Below, one piece after another: positions 34,712 through 46,605 of a stretch of DNA of 64,000 bases (positions within the stretch are counted from its first letter, which is position 1; each line of letters begins with the position of its first letter). The notes beneath the pieces were generated by a model. It worked only from the letters and a program-made list of their open reading frames with translations, was not told the origin of the DNA and made no database searches. The stretch is from Macrotrachela quadricornifera. Lineage: Eukaryota; Rotifera; Eurotatoria; Philodinida; Philodinidae. A program made the translations under genes and the position numbers. Where the stretch lies: positions 1 to 64,000 of the forward strand of contig JAJEKB010021746.1 of the NCBI GenBank assembly GCA_022393335.1, written 5' to 3'.

Positions 34712-36729
34712 ATGGATAATCATCATTTACGTTCAATTATATTAAAACTTCAAGATCGTCTTAGTGATAATGATCGAAAACGTTTACATTTTTTTTTTGG
34801 TAATGATGTTCCAAGACGAATTCGTGATGATCCAACACTTGGTGGAACTCTTTGTCTTATGGAATCACTTTTTGATCAAGATAAAATTAATGAACAAGAT
34901 TTTACTTTTTTAATAAATGCATTTGATGAAATTCAATGTTTTGATGCTGTTAAACTTTTACGAGGTAAATTTTTCTAATCAATTTTTTATATTTTTATTA
35001 CTTTTTATTTATCTAGAACATATGAGACGAATACAATCTATTGATATAACTCAATCAAAGCAAAGTTTAGCATCAATAATGCCACATACTATAGATCACA
35101 TTCTTCAAGATGAAGAGATTGATAAAGTTGCTAGTCCAGCTGGTAACTAATATCTAATATACAGGGTGGACCATAAGTAACGCAACCGTATCTCTATTAT
35201 GATTCGACTAAATGGGCTTATTTTATTTTTACCAACAATAGAGCCATGCTCAAGGTTTATATCCGTAAAAATATGCCTAGAAAGACCCTTTATTAAGTAT
35301 CATTATTGACATGAATAAGAAAAATTTTACTTTTTCACAGATAGATCTCTGAGCATGTCTTTATAAATTAAAAGCTTGAACATACACCTCTATCATTGAT
35401 AAAAGAACCAACTTGTTAGCTTGAGTCGTCATGGAGATATTCAGTTTTTTTCGATAAACTAACTTTTTCCTAACTGTAAAAAGTAAATTTTTCTTATTCG
35501 GGTCAATAGTGATACTTAAGAAAGGACTTCCATAAACATATCTTTATGGATATCAACTTTGTACATGCTTCTATTACTGATAAAAAAATCGGCAATGAAG
35601 ATATTCAACTTTTAGTTCGGTTGCGTTACTTATGACTCACTATGAATTCATTTAAATTTTGAGATATAATTTAGTTTTAATCAATGAAAAAAATGATGTT
35701 GTTTCTTACAATCCAGTGGCTGAAAACAAAAAAAGTTATGTCAATAGTACCATGATGACGGATGATAATAACATCAAAATTAACACTGATACTGTCACTG
35801 TTCCTAGTCAGACATCAATATCTGTATCAACAAAACAAAATGATCCATTTCATATATTATTTTTATCAAAGAAAAAATGTGTATTAATATTTTCTATATT
35901 AATTATTATTCTAATTGGATTATTGATAGGTCTTATAGTTGGAATTATATTATCAAAATCTGAATTAAAAATCAAAGAATTGAGTTGTTTACAAGAACAA
36001 ATAAAAAGCAATGAAAGAATTCATTATTTGAAAGGAGTTCAAAGAAGTCATAATGAAACGATTAAAAAATTAATCAAGCAAATAAAACATCTAGAAGAAG
36101 AACTAAGTAAGTTAATCAAAACATATCTGAATAAATCAATAATTGAAAATTCTTATCCACTAATCATGTCAAGATCATCATTCTCTATTGAATGATTATC
36201 AAAAGATGAGAAAATATCTATTCAACTGACTGTATCATTAAAGAATTAACGACATGAATATTACATCATAATTAGATTTAGTTTCGTATAAAGAACTAAA
36301 TCTCAAGTCGAATATTTAATATAATCTATCTTTTATAAGAAAGTGATTAGGACATACAATGTTTTCATTAACAATTTTAATTCATCACTTAAGTGTTTAT
36401 TAAAGTGAATGATAGTAAAACTAAATTTAATCTTATTTAGAAATTACAATTGGAACTACTTGTGGCTGTGAAAAATGGTGTGGTGACCGTCATTCACCAT
36501 ACGGGGTATGTGGAGATGGTCATACATGTATTTGTTCACAAAATCCAATAACAAAAGAAAATGTTGGTAAGATCGGTTGAAATTTAACAAACTTTATTAG
36601 GATATAGACACTGATTATTTGATTATAATTTTAGGTAGTGGTTGTACGTGTGATGCATGGTGTCGAAAAGTAGGTTATAAAAACGGTGGTATTTGTGGTG
36701 ATGGATATACTTGTATATGTTCATCATAG
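34712..36729 (+). CDS. DED-TM-coiled coil-2x defensin-like receptor candidate
   Basis: Exons 34712-34964, 35017-35142, 35675-36106, 36441-36566 and 36635-36729 join (every junction phase 1) to 343 residues. Residues 1-85 resemble a death effector domain, with helices LRSIILKLQDRL and NEQDFTFLINAF..CFDAVKLLRG. A linker follows. The TM is at about 195-220, after SKKKC, so the N-terminus should be cytosolic. A coiled coil runs to about 270. Two extracellular modules follow at 272-312 (CGCEKWC..YGVC..CIC) and 313-343 (CTCDAWC..GGIC..CIC). Spacing equals the invertebrate defensin core. Intron 2 is enlarged to 532 bp by a MITE. I know no described protein with this architecture. Signalling to DED partners (caspase or immune type) is inferred. 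The DED call is the least certain part. Confidence 0.78.
35162..35644. mobile_element. Mariner-like foldback MITE in an intron
   Basis: Ends are inverted copies: CAGGGTGGACC and CATAGTGAGTC, each followed by ATAAGTAACGCAACCG. The left end follows a TA; the right TA is not preserved. Inner inverted repeats (TAAGAAAAATTTTAC against GTAAATTTTTCTTA) make it a foldback. It lies wholly inside intron 2 of the DED gene and leaves the splice sites intact. The mariner link rests on TIR style only. Confidence 0.72.
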
Positions 36730-36987
36730 TTGTTTTTAAGATTATTAAATTTTGTTTTTTTATCAATTGATGTAAGATTTCTTTACTTTTGCATTCTAAT
36801 GTTCCTTTATTCTATGTTTAAATTTATATTGTTTAATTATTAATTATCTTTATTAAGAAGTTCTTATGAATAAATATATTTTTCTTGCATGTTTTAAATG
36901 CAAAAATAAGATGAACCTTCTTTAATCCTTTCCTCACGAGATTATTTGTATTCGACCCAAGAAATAGTCTTTATTATTGTCTACAGA

Positions 36988-37245
36988 AATTTGCGCGTCT
37001 CAACTTCACGATGTTGTCTACCATTGATGGAAGTTTCAGTGCTCAATGGACTCTATCAAACAACATATAGCTAGGAATTGTCGAAAGAGTCAGATGCATG
37101 CTAACATGGGAAATGTTCGATCCAACGGATAATATGTTAGTCATGTATTTCTCTCCAAGCGAATACACGTACGCTCTGTGCATCCTTAGTATAACTCTGA
37201 TCCTTGCCATTTATAGTGTGATTTTTATTAGAAATATTTCGATAT
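36988..37245 (+). pseudogene. Exon relic of an unknown membrane protein
   Basis: A phase-0 exon-like segment between an acceptor (TTATTGTCTACAG) and a donor (GTAAGAAG). It reads KFARLNFTMLSTIDGSFSAQ..ending in a TM-like stretch (YTYALCILSITLILAIYSVIF) but has one in-frame TAG at about residue 31. Codon use is less AT-biased than in neighbouring genes. I do not recognise the family and no companion exons are seen. Confidence 0.4.
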
Positions 37246-39746
37246 GTAAGAAGAATTACTTTTTTTTAAAGATTTTTGAGAGGGAAGGAGTGATGTTAAA
37301 ATTTTTCCATTAAAAGTGAATCTTTCCTATAGTATCTTCAATGTCTATAGGTTCTGTGTCACTACAATAGAAAGAGCTCCTTACACATAAATATCAAATT
37401 GCACTTTGAGTACCATTTAATGTATATATCTATGGAAGAATATCATCGTTTCATATATGGGACGCCAACCGCGAAAAGATTAATGATGTATAATGAAAAC
37501 TTTAAATAATTATTTGAAAGAAACTATTATTAATATATTTGCTTTCTTAATAGTAATCTAAAAAATGAGAAGCACTATTCGACAAACAGAAATTTCGATA
37601 TTTCAATCAATACTTATAATTAAATTGAATTTTTCTCAACTCATTTAATTTTTGACTCAACATTAATCGTTTGTGCATACTTCTTTTATAATCATGCAGT
37701 GCGTTCCTTTCTTCCTCAAATCATTTGATAACACCATCATAGTTAAACATTATAAATAAATAAAATAAGTGAATAACCGGCAACATCCATATTTTATTGT
37801 CGTTTACTTTATTATTTGAGGATTTGCATCTTTCTACAACTAATATTTTTTAATAGTACTTTTTTTTCCGCACACTTGTTTCTTTATATTTTTCTCTATT
37901 ATCTCAATTCTTCTAGCAGATATGTAATAAATAATTTGTTTAGCCACTTTTCTTTTCAAATGTTTGAGTGGAATATGTGTAAATATTGAGCATATACCTG
38001 AATCAATAAAAAATTAAAAACTAAAATCATAATAATGTGTTCTCATGTTGGTGAAGTTAGCGGCGGATTCGAGTTTTTCCAGCGAACATTCACACATTAA
38101 CCTGTATCGAAGCAGCTTATCAGTGTGTCTCGTACAACTTGACGAACTCTATTCAATGGTATACTCAGATCTTCGATAGCTCAAACTATGATTTTTAGGA
38201 TTATTTTTCATTTGAAAAATTGCTGAACTACTAACATTAATTCATTTAAACAAAAACTATAAAACTTTTTCTAATTGTATACTGTTTGGTTTTTTTTTAA
38301 TTTTATTTTCTATATTTCAATTTAATGCTTCTTAATTTCGTTATTAAAAAAAATCAAGCTTTTGAAGAATGTTTCGTAAATGTTTTATCAATGAATTTTC
38401 TGTTTTTTTTTGATAAAAAAAGGATATGATTATAAATTTTTGTGTTCTAATTTTAGATATGCTATAATGATTATTGTAATGATAGGACTCAAAATGATAT
38501 CTGATAGTGATTATATTAATTCAGATTTCTATAATTGTTTATAATTAATAGAAATTTTCAAAATTAATTCTCACCGTATGAAAATTCTCCCTCTGTTATT
38601 CTTTTAATTAAAACATCGTTTTTTACCAAGAGAGAACGCTTGAAATTCTATACAAGTTAATATAGTTTTTTTCCATTGTTTTAGATTAAACAGAATTGTA
38701 CAATAAAATCAAGTGCAGAATATAAAATTTTTTGACAAGAAATTTATATCGCCTAGTAATGTTGTCCTTTGTCGTTAGGTGGACCCGACTCGTTCCTTAA
38801 ATTAGTTACAATTATTAGAGTGATCCAGTGTGAATTGTGAACAATGACGAAACTTGATAGGAAAGATGATGTTCATAAAAAAGCCAAGTTTCCGTTAAGA
38901 TGATGGTGTGTAATAATGCATGTAGAAAGATACATCAATGATATTCCACTAATAGCTCTAAAAATTCAGCAAGCATATGCTAGAAAACAGCTGAACATAT
39001 CAGAAGGCGATGCAAAACCTCATACATATAAATCGACCCAAACATTGTGTGCTAATCATGTTCCTGTACTCATCTCAAAGAATTGTTACTCACTAAATTC
39101 ATCTGATTGATATCTGTTAGAGTACAGTTTGGAGAATGAATTGGGAGCATGTAACAGCAAAGATGACGTTACTAGACAAAAGAAAACATTTTGATCAAAA
39201 AATTAGAAAACAAGAGATTTTATATTCACTACTCGATTTTATTGTGAGGTCACGTTTGATTTGAAACAATAAAAGAAACCATTTTGACTAGATAAAACAT
39301 ATCATTTTGTCCAGAATTTCAGGTATTATTCTTTTGATAAAAATTTTTTTCATCAAGCGAATGATATGGGATCAAATTTTAAAAGTACTAATAATATAAT
39401 TTTATTATGGCTCACCCATTATATTTGAATTTAACTTTCAAGTTTAATTTCAAACCAATACCTATCAATCTAAAAAATTACAGTCACATTAGAGCTCGAA
39501 ATTCTTAATCATATATTCAAGAACATGCTAGAAAATTATAAATAACACAACTTCTTCTCAGATATCTCTCGAATTTATTGTCTGCGTTATTCTATCACAT
39601 GGATGACAAAAGCAAAGAATCTTTGCACTTTTCTTATCAATGACATCACATTATATCTATATATTAAACATTTTCATTGTTGTCTCATCGCATTTTAAAG
39701 ATAAACATTTATTTTCAGTAGTCAAAACGAATTTAATAAAAAAGAA
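37246..39746. other. Gene-free stretch
   Basis: No supported exon. The last 320 bp belong to the segment duplicated at 45.8 kb. A 64-codon open frame at 38916-39110 has no support. Confidence 0.45.
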
Positions 39747-40255
39747 ATGTTTGGATTTATGAGTTTTGGATTATTCATTATATTATCATTAATAGAAATA
39801 ACTTCAGCTGGATATTGTTATGATGGTCGCTACAGTTATTATTGCTCTCGTAAGTTTAATTTCATTAAATAAAATTTCATATGTAGATTGTGTATTTTCT
39901 TTAGCTGGTCAATCATGTGGTTCACATTATGGTGATTGTCGTGGTTTACCAACTTATGCAATTATTACTATTATTTCAACAAGTATCCTTCTTTTATCAA
40001 TATGTATTCGATGTTGTGTTCAATTAAACTCTTCTAATACACGATCAACACCACAAAATGTTCCATTATCAGTACAAAACCCAAGACATGTAGCAGTTCC
40101 AGTTTATAATGTAAGAGAAGGTGCTCCTCCAAGTTATGATATAGCTACATCTTCAAGTGCCGAACAAGCAAAATATTAATCTTTCTTTTTCTTTTTTGTT
40201 GTACTATTGTTTAATGAATAATCAATTTATATTATCTTTTGTGCATAAAAACTAT
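39425..40255 (+). repeat. Segmental duplication, copy 1
   Basis: About 830 bp, including 320 bp upstream of the gene, the intron and about 75 bp downstream, is almost the same as 45775-46605. High identity in the non-coding parts shows that this is a recent duplication. Confidence 0.88.
39747..40179 (+). CDS. Single-pass Cys-rich membrane protein with PPxY motif (copy 1)
   Basis: Exons 39747-39849 and 39905-40179 (55-bp intron) join in phase to 125 residues. A signal peptide (FGLFIILSLIEITSA) leads a short extracellular part with about five cysteines (YCYDGRYSYYCSPGQSCGSHYGDC). The TM is at about residues 53-73, closed by CIRCC. The cytosolic tail ends with APPSYDIATSS. PPSY is a PPxY motif that binds WW domains of Nedd4-type ubiquitin ligases. 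The layout is like Shisa or WBP1/VOPP1-type proteins, but the family assignment is uncertain. A near-identical copy lies at 46093-46524. Confidence 0.8.
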
Positions 40256-40579
40256 TACATAATACATATAACTTAATACATGAGATCTCAAACTCAAATA
40301 TTATTTTATATTGGTAGTTACTATTTCTATTACATTCTTACAATGGTACATCATACATATTACCTTTATAATCTGTATAGAATAGGAATGAACATAAAAC
40401 ACAAGTTTTTTAGTTTAGATTAGGAATGAAGAGACATAACAGATGAGCTAGGATAAATTAAACTATTGGTATTTCGAATATTGTGTCCTTATTTTTCACT
40501 CAATTGAAACTTTCGTTTTTTATCAAAAGATAGCGCTTGAAATTCTGTACAAAACCATATACAATTAGATCTTAAAACT
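40180..40579. other. Gene-free stretch
   Basis: Beyond the duplicated 3' flank nothing is recognised. Confidence 0.4.
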
Positions 40580-41275
40580 ATTTCAAATATATTTGAAAAA
40601 AATTGAAAAATAAAGACACAAAAAGTTGTAAAATGTACCGGATTGAACATAATAACTAGCTGTACTTTCCATCCTATTTTTTTCATCAGTTACTTCGTCC
40701 TATTTAAAAACAGAAGATACCGAAAAATGCAGCGTGAGGAGCTCTACAATTTATTCACGACTATTTATTTTATAACGGCAGTGTTTTGTTGTCAAGATGG
40801 ACAACATTTTTGATGATAAAATTTCGACCATGCAACAGTCATATTTTTTGGATACAAAATCAATTTCTTCTTTTACTTCCCTTTTTTTATAATTTTTTCT
40901 CCGTAAATTGTAGAGCTTTTCACGCTGCATTATCTGTTATCTTCTTTAAAAAAAAATAAAACATATCAAGTAGGAAGAAGATGAAATAAGAAAAACGAAT
41001 TCATCTTATATCAGAAAAAAATTATTTTCGTAATGTTGCAATTATATCCCTCAGATTTTATCCATTTTAAAAACAGAAAAGCACAAATATTAAACAAGCG
41101 GTTGTATGTAAATTGTAGAGCTTTTCGCGCTGCATGTTTTTGTATGTTTTATTCTTAAATAGTGCGAAGTAATAAAAACGTCAGATGCAAGCACGCCCGA
41201 TATTATGTCTCACCAGTTACACTTTACAGTTTTTTGTGCGTCTTTATTTATCAACTTTTTTCAAATATGTCTGAA
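40580..41275. repeat. Foldback with 200-bp units
   Basis: Arms starting near 40583 and ending near 41275 are inverted copies (shared ATATTTGAAAAAARTTGA and AATAAAGAC). Three copies of the GCAGCGTGAAAAGCTCTAC unit lie at 40727 (one direction), 40903 and 41106 (the other). Confidence 0.8.
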
Positions 41276-43288
41276 ATTGATCTGAACCAATTCTTTTGGT
41301 AGAATGTTTTAATAACTTAAAAATAAAAAAAAAAAAGTTGATTTTGTTTTAACTGTGATAAAAATTTAGAGTTCTACCAGCTATATTTTCATTGAGACCT
41401 GAATATGGTCAAAAAAAAAGGAAGAGAAATACTCTTAGGAAATCTATATAATTTCATCAATTAAAAATTATCATTTTTAATTTGATTAAAATTTCAAGCT
41501 CTCACACTTTTTGTAATCAATCATGGTTTTCATTTAACAAGGCCTAATCTTCTAAAATCCTCTTTTGGCTGAGATAATATCGGTGAATAAGATATGATTT
41601 ATTTAATAAAATTATATGAAAAAAGTCAGTATGCTGAAGTTCTAAAATTGTTGAAATATTTAAATAACTATTTCCTCTAGTCTGATAGAATAATATTGAC
41701 ATTGTGTTTATATCATTTTATATTGCTAGATGAGTACATGGTTTTAGTGATCTTTTCATAGATACAAAGTTTTAGTCAGCAATAGATTCATGCATTTATC
41801 CAATGAATAATAGTTGATGAATATATCTTTAGAGAAAGTAATATTTTCGTTGCAGATTCATTTCTATATACTCCTACTAATTTATTGATTTCTGATCAAG
41901 AGAAAAATATTCATCATATTATTTCTTCTATTGTAATCTTTTTATTATAATAATAAACTATATATTGAACTTTTGCATTACAACTCTCTCTTAAGAGAAA
42001 GTTTTAAATGTCAGTATATATGTAGAAAAAATCATAGATATATAGTTGGCAACTAATATAAACAGACAATTTCTTCTACACAATGGTGCCAGAGAACAAT
42101 TTTTTGAAGCGAAGTTAATTTGAATGACATTATAAACATAATTAAGACAATAGAATCTGCAGAAATGATCATATATACTTATGTAGAATGAAACAAATAA
42201 TAATAGGTAAAATTGATAAGATTGACTATAATATTATCAAAAAGGAAACTGATGTTAATGTTTTATTTAACTTCGAGTGATGCACATATTTGTAATTCAT
42301 TGTATTCGAAAATGCAATTGTAAAAATGTTGATGAATATACTTATATTTATTTTACTTATCTTATTTGTTTGTTTTTTTTTTTCTTGTAAGTGATATATG
42401 AGCGAACAAATGCTCTCGAATTTAAAGATATACATTATCATCATAATCACAAAATGTTCTTTTCAATTCCGATGATTATCAGAGTTGATAGAATTTAGAT
42501 TTGCTACTCTACTTGTTCAGTTTGTTAATATAAACATTCTATCAATATTTGTGACAAGTTTCAAAACTTGTTGTTTGACTTTGGCATTGTGAACTTTAAT
42601 GCTTTTCTTTTTGACTTCATCAAATTTATAATTCGTTTTCCTTTTAATTAAAGTATTTTTCTACCGAAGTTACATAAATATAGAGAACTCTATGTTAATT
42701 TTGCTTCTTCGTATTTTCTCATTATTTTCTGTCCTCTATTCAATTTTCTTATATTTATTCTCGATTAACTCTTATCACCATTATTTTTATATTTTTTTTC
42801 TAAAGTACTGGTGAAAATAATTCATACTAGTAAGAAATTTGCTTTTCATCAGATATGTAAAGAAGAATATATATAGGATAGACAAAAATGAGTGTCCTAT
42901 TGCAAGTCAATAACAAGATTCTACTATTAACAAACGGTATGTTTCAAGTAGCTATGTAATTAGCTTGATCAATATGTAGATCTTTGATGTTTGCTGTTCG
43001 TCATTTTTTTTGTTTGAACGTTGCTATTCAACAACAAAATACAAGACACAAATCTGAAACAGCCAAATTTACATAATTAATTGAATTATATTCTGTCTAG
43101 TAAGAGATGATCATCAATTAAAAATTCAATTGTTCAATGTGAAATAATATCAGTGACAAAAGAAAGTAGATCAAGAAAAATCAACATATCTTTGTGAAAG
43201 ACTTGAACTTCGAATACTTGAATGAGATGATATGAAATTTATATTAAATTGAATGATAAGAGCTCGATCGCAGAGAAGTGTGTGATAA
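41276..43288. other. Gene-free stretch
   Basis: No exon or clear repeat is recognised in this AT-rich 2 kb. Confidence 0.45.
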
Positions 43289-44598
43289 ATGAATAATGGT
43301 TGTTTACGCGCCATTATATTAAAAATTCAAGATCGTCTTAATCATAATGATCGGCAATGTTTACATTTTTCTTGGTAATGATATCCCAGCATTTAGTGGA
43401 ACTCTGTGTCGTGTGAAATCACTTTCTGATCAAGATTAAGGTAGTGAACAAGATTTTACTTTTTTAATACAAACATTTGATGAAATTCAATGTTTTAATG
43501 CTGCTAATATTTTAAGAAGTAGATTTTCCTGTTTAATTTATATGTTACTATTTATTATTGTGTTAGTATATATGGAACAAATACAGTCTAATGAAGTGAT
43601 TGAATCAAAGCAAAGTTTAGCATCAATAATGTTATAAAAACAAATCATGATAACATTAAAAGCATCGCAGAACCTTCAACTATTATTAGTGAAATATCTA
43701 TATCTTTATCGACAAAATAAAATAAACTATTTATTAAATCATCATTATCTAAGAAATATTTCTTAATATTGATTGTATTAATTATTATTCTAATGATATT
43801 ATTGATAGGTCTTATAATTGAAATAATATTATTAAAACTTGAATTAAAAACGAAGAAATTGAGTTATTTAGAAGAACAAATAAAAAATAATGAAATAATT
43901 CAATATTTGAGAGAAGTGCAAACAAAAGATAATAAAACAATTCTAGAATTGATAAAGAAAATAGAACATCAACAAGAAGAACTATGTAAGTTAATAAGAA
44001 TATATTTCAAGAGCTATTATCTGAAAACTTTTATTCATCGAACTCGCATGATCAAAAAGCGTTTCAGACTTTTTTAGGTACCTATACTGTCAAGATTTTT
44101 TTAAGTAAAAATAGCGAATATTGGTCTTGCAGTTTCTCTTTATTCATTGAAACCAACATGTGCACCTCTTCCTAGCAACGGAAGAAACGAATATCGGTAG
44201 TAGATGTTATGGTTATAGCCTTTTAAAATATTCGAAAATCTCTCTAATTCTTTTCTCACTATGAAAAATTCAAGTAAATAATAGTAAAACTATATTTAAT
44301 CATATTTAGTGTAAACTAGTGGGACCACTTTCTGTTGTCAAATATGGTGTATTGAACGTGGCTGATCATAGGGAGAATGTGAAAATGGTCATATGTGTAT
44401 TTTTATCAGAAAATCCCATAATAACAAAAGACATTGGTAAGAATGATTACAATCGAACAAATTTTATAAGAAAGTTAGACTAATGTTTGATTTTTTATTT
44501 TAGGTTGTGAATGTACCTGTAATGCATGGTCTCAAAGGACAGGTTATAAGAACGATGGTACTTGTGGTGATGGATATATTTGCATATGTTCATCATAA
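43289..44598 (+). pseudogene. Pseudogene of the DED-TM-defensin-like gene
   Basis: All parts of the 34712 gene are recognisable in order. The DED part (43289-43519) has a frameshift after LHFSW, an internal deletion and an in-frame TAA. The linker exon (about 43570) ends in a stop. The TM-coiled coil part (43769 on) is best preserved. The first cysteine module (about 44325-44435) has TGA and TAG stops and lost cysteines. In the second (44505-44598) the CxxxC cysteine after Trp is Ser. It is not expected to make a working protein. Confidence 0.85.
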
Positions 44599-45774
44599 AT
44601 GATCTAATTTTGTTGATTGTCCAAAGATTTCTTTACTTTTGTACTGTAATTTTCCATTGCTTTATATTTCACGTTTATAAACCTTTATACCCTGTTGGGA
44701 CATTTTTGTCCCATTTATACAAAGTTTTCCAAAAAATACAGAAAGCACGGGATTGAAAACTCCCAAAACAATATTGGTAAGGAACTCCATGAGCTATCGA
44801 TTGGTAAAATAAGTATTTTGTTTCATTGCTCTGTCTTCGAGATATATATGACTTTCAAAATCGATAATTTTGAAAGAATTTCAAAACAACAGAATTTTAA
44901 GAACAAAACGATTTTTCATTCACACGCAATAGAGATTGCGGGACTACGTTGTGTTATCTATATCGACGAAAATATCTACTATTCAACTAAATGTGTTTCA
45001 AAAATGTCACAATGGCTTGACAGATAAGAAATGGTAAGACACAAGATGGATCTCGAAACAACAATTGAACCAGAAGAGAGAGATGACGTATACCATGAAT
45101 GTATTATTCGTAAATCTTATCAGAGTGGTAGTCGAAAAAAATACTTATCATCGTTTAAATATCTCCATTGGTGATATAATTACTTAACGAAAAATGTGTA
45201 TTTTTAAAAAATCTGTGTCAAAAGTGCAGTTGTTATTTAAAAATAACTTTTTATATTCGTAGATTTTCTTTTTGGATTCAAGTCTAATCAAAAAGAATAG
45301 AAGGCATATTTATCTGATTAACACTGTCATAAACAAGAAAAGAAATAGGGCTTATAAAGTTGTTCCACCATCTGTTCTGTCTCAATGGTCACTGTGCTTA
45401 TCAAGTTATCCTGCACGAAAGGTAGTACGCCTGATCGATCTGACCATACCATTGACATATTTGGGAGACCAATACTCTATTTCTGTGGTAATTTTATCAG
45501 TGGCTCTTCTGAAATCGTTCCAGGGTATAAAGGAATAAATATCGTTTAATCGTTAATTTTCTTTATAAACAATTTGCGATCATTAGATGTTTTGTCGTGC
45601 GTTTCATATGCGGATAAAGATATAAATTAAACTTTTCTTAAGATATTGTATGAAACTTTGTCATACGTGTTTACTAATGTCAAACTTGAAAGTTAAATTC
45701 AAGTATTCAATTATTCTTCGTCCTCATCCTCATGTAGGCTTGTGGCCTTTGTACATGAACAATTCAATACTTGA
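44599..45774. other. Stretch between the duplicated genes
   Basis: A GGGACATTTTTGTCCC palindrome lies at 44697-44712. Two open frames (44695-45027, 45272-45538) have no recognisable content. A snap-back palindrome lies at 45682-45790. The palindrome and open frames have no counterpart at 36.7-39.4 kb, so they may belong to an insertion. Confidence 0.4.
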
Positions 45775-45790
45775 ATTTAGCTTCCAAGTT
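45682..45790. repeat. Snap-back palindrome at duplication edge
   Basis: AACTTGAAAGTTAAATTCAA (45684 on) is inverted against the start of the duplicated segment (45761-45790) across a spacer of about 48 bp. Copy 1 has only the second arm. Confidence 0.7.
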
Positions 45791-46605
45791 TAATTTCAAA
45801 CCAATACCTATCAATCTAAAAAATTACAGTCACATTAGAGCTCGAAATTCTTAATCATATATTCAAGAACATGCTAGAAAATTATAAATAACACAACTTC
45901 TTCTCAGATATCTCTCGAATATGTTGCCTGCGTTATTCTATCACATGGATGGCAATAATAAAGAGCCTTTACACTTTTCTTATCAACGATATCACATCAT
46001 ATCTATATATTAAACATTTTCATTGTTGTCTCATCGCATTTTAAAGATAAACATTTATTTTCAGTAGTCAAAACGAATTTAATAAAAAAGAAATGTTTGG
46101 ATTTATGAGTTTTGGATTATTCATTATATTATCATTAATAGAAATAACTTCAGCTGGATATTGTTATGATGGTCGCTACAGTTATTATTGCTCTCGTACG
46201 TTTGATTTCATTAGATAAAATTTCATATTTATATTGTGTATTTGTTTAGCTGGTCAATCATGTGGTTCACATTATGGTGATTGTCGTGGTTTACCAACTT
46301 ATGCAATTATTACTATTATTTCAACAAGTATTCTTCTTTTATCAATATGTATTCGATGTTGTATTCAATTAAACTCTTCTAATACACGATCAACACCACG
46401 AAATATTCCATCATCAGTACAAAATCCAGGACATGTAGCAGTTCCAGTTTATAATGTAAGAGAGGGTGCTCCTCCAAGTTATGATGTAGCTACATCTTCA
46501 AGTGCTGAACAAGCAAAATATTAATCTTTCTTTTTCTTTTTTGTTGTACTATTGCTTAATAAATAATCCATTTATATTATCTTTTGTGTATAAAAACTAT
46601 TATAT
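45775..46605 (+). repeat. Segmental duplication, copy 2
   Basis: Counterpart of 39425-40255, about 6.35 kb away in the same orientation. Confidence 0.88.
46093..46524 (+). CDS. Single-pass Cys-rich membrane protein with PPxY motif (copy 2)
   Basis: Exons 46093-46195 and 46250-46524 (54-bp intron; donor GTACGT instead of GTAAGT) join in phase to 125 residues. The first exon encodes the same peptide as copy 1. The second differs at only a few residues (for example CIQ for CVQ, SSVQNPG for LSVQNPR, YDVATSS for YDIATSS). All cysteines, the TM and the PPSY motif are kept, so both copies are probably functional. Its neighbour, the DED-type paralogue, has decayed, unlike the one next to copy 1. Confidence 0.8.

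Noticed and set aside
44695..45027. 110-codon frame starting at the GGGACATTTTTGTCCC palindrome
   Set aside because: Content looks random and no homology or splice signals support a gene.
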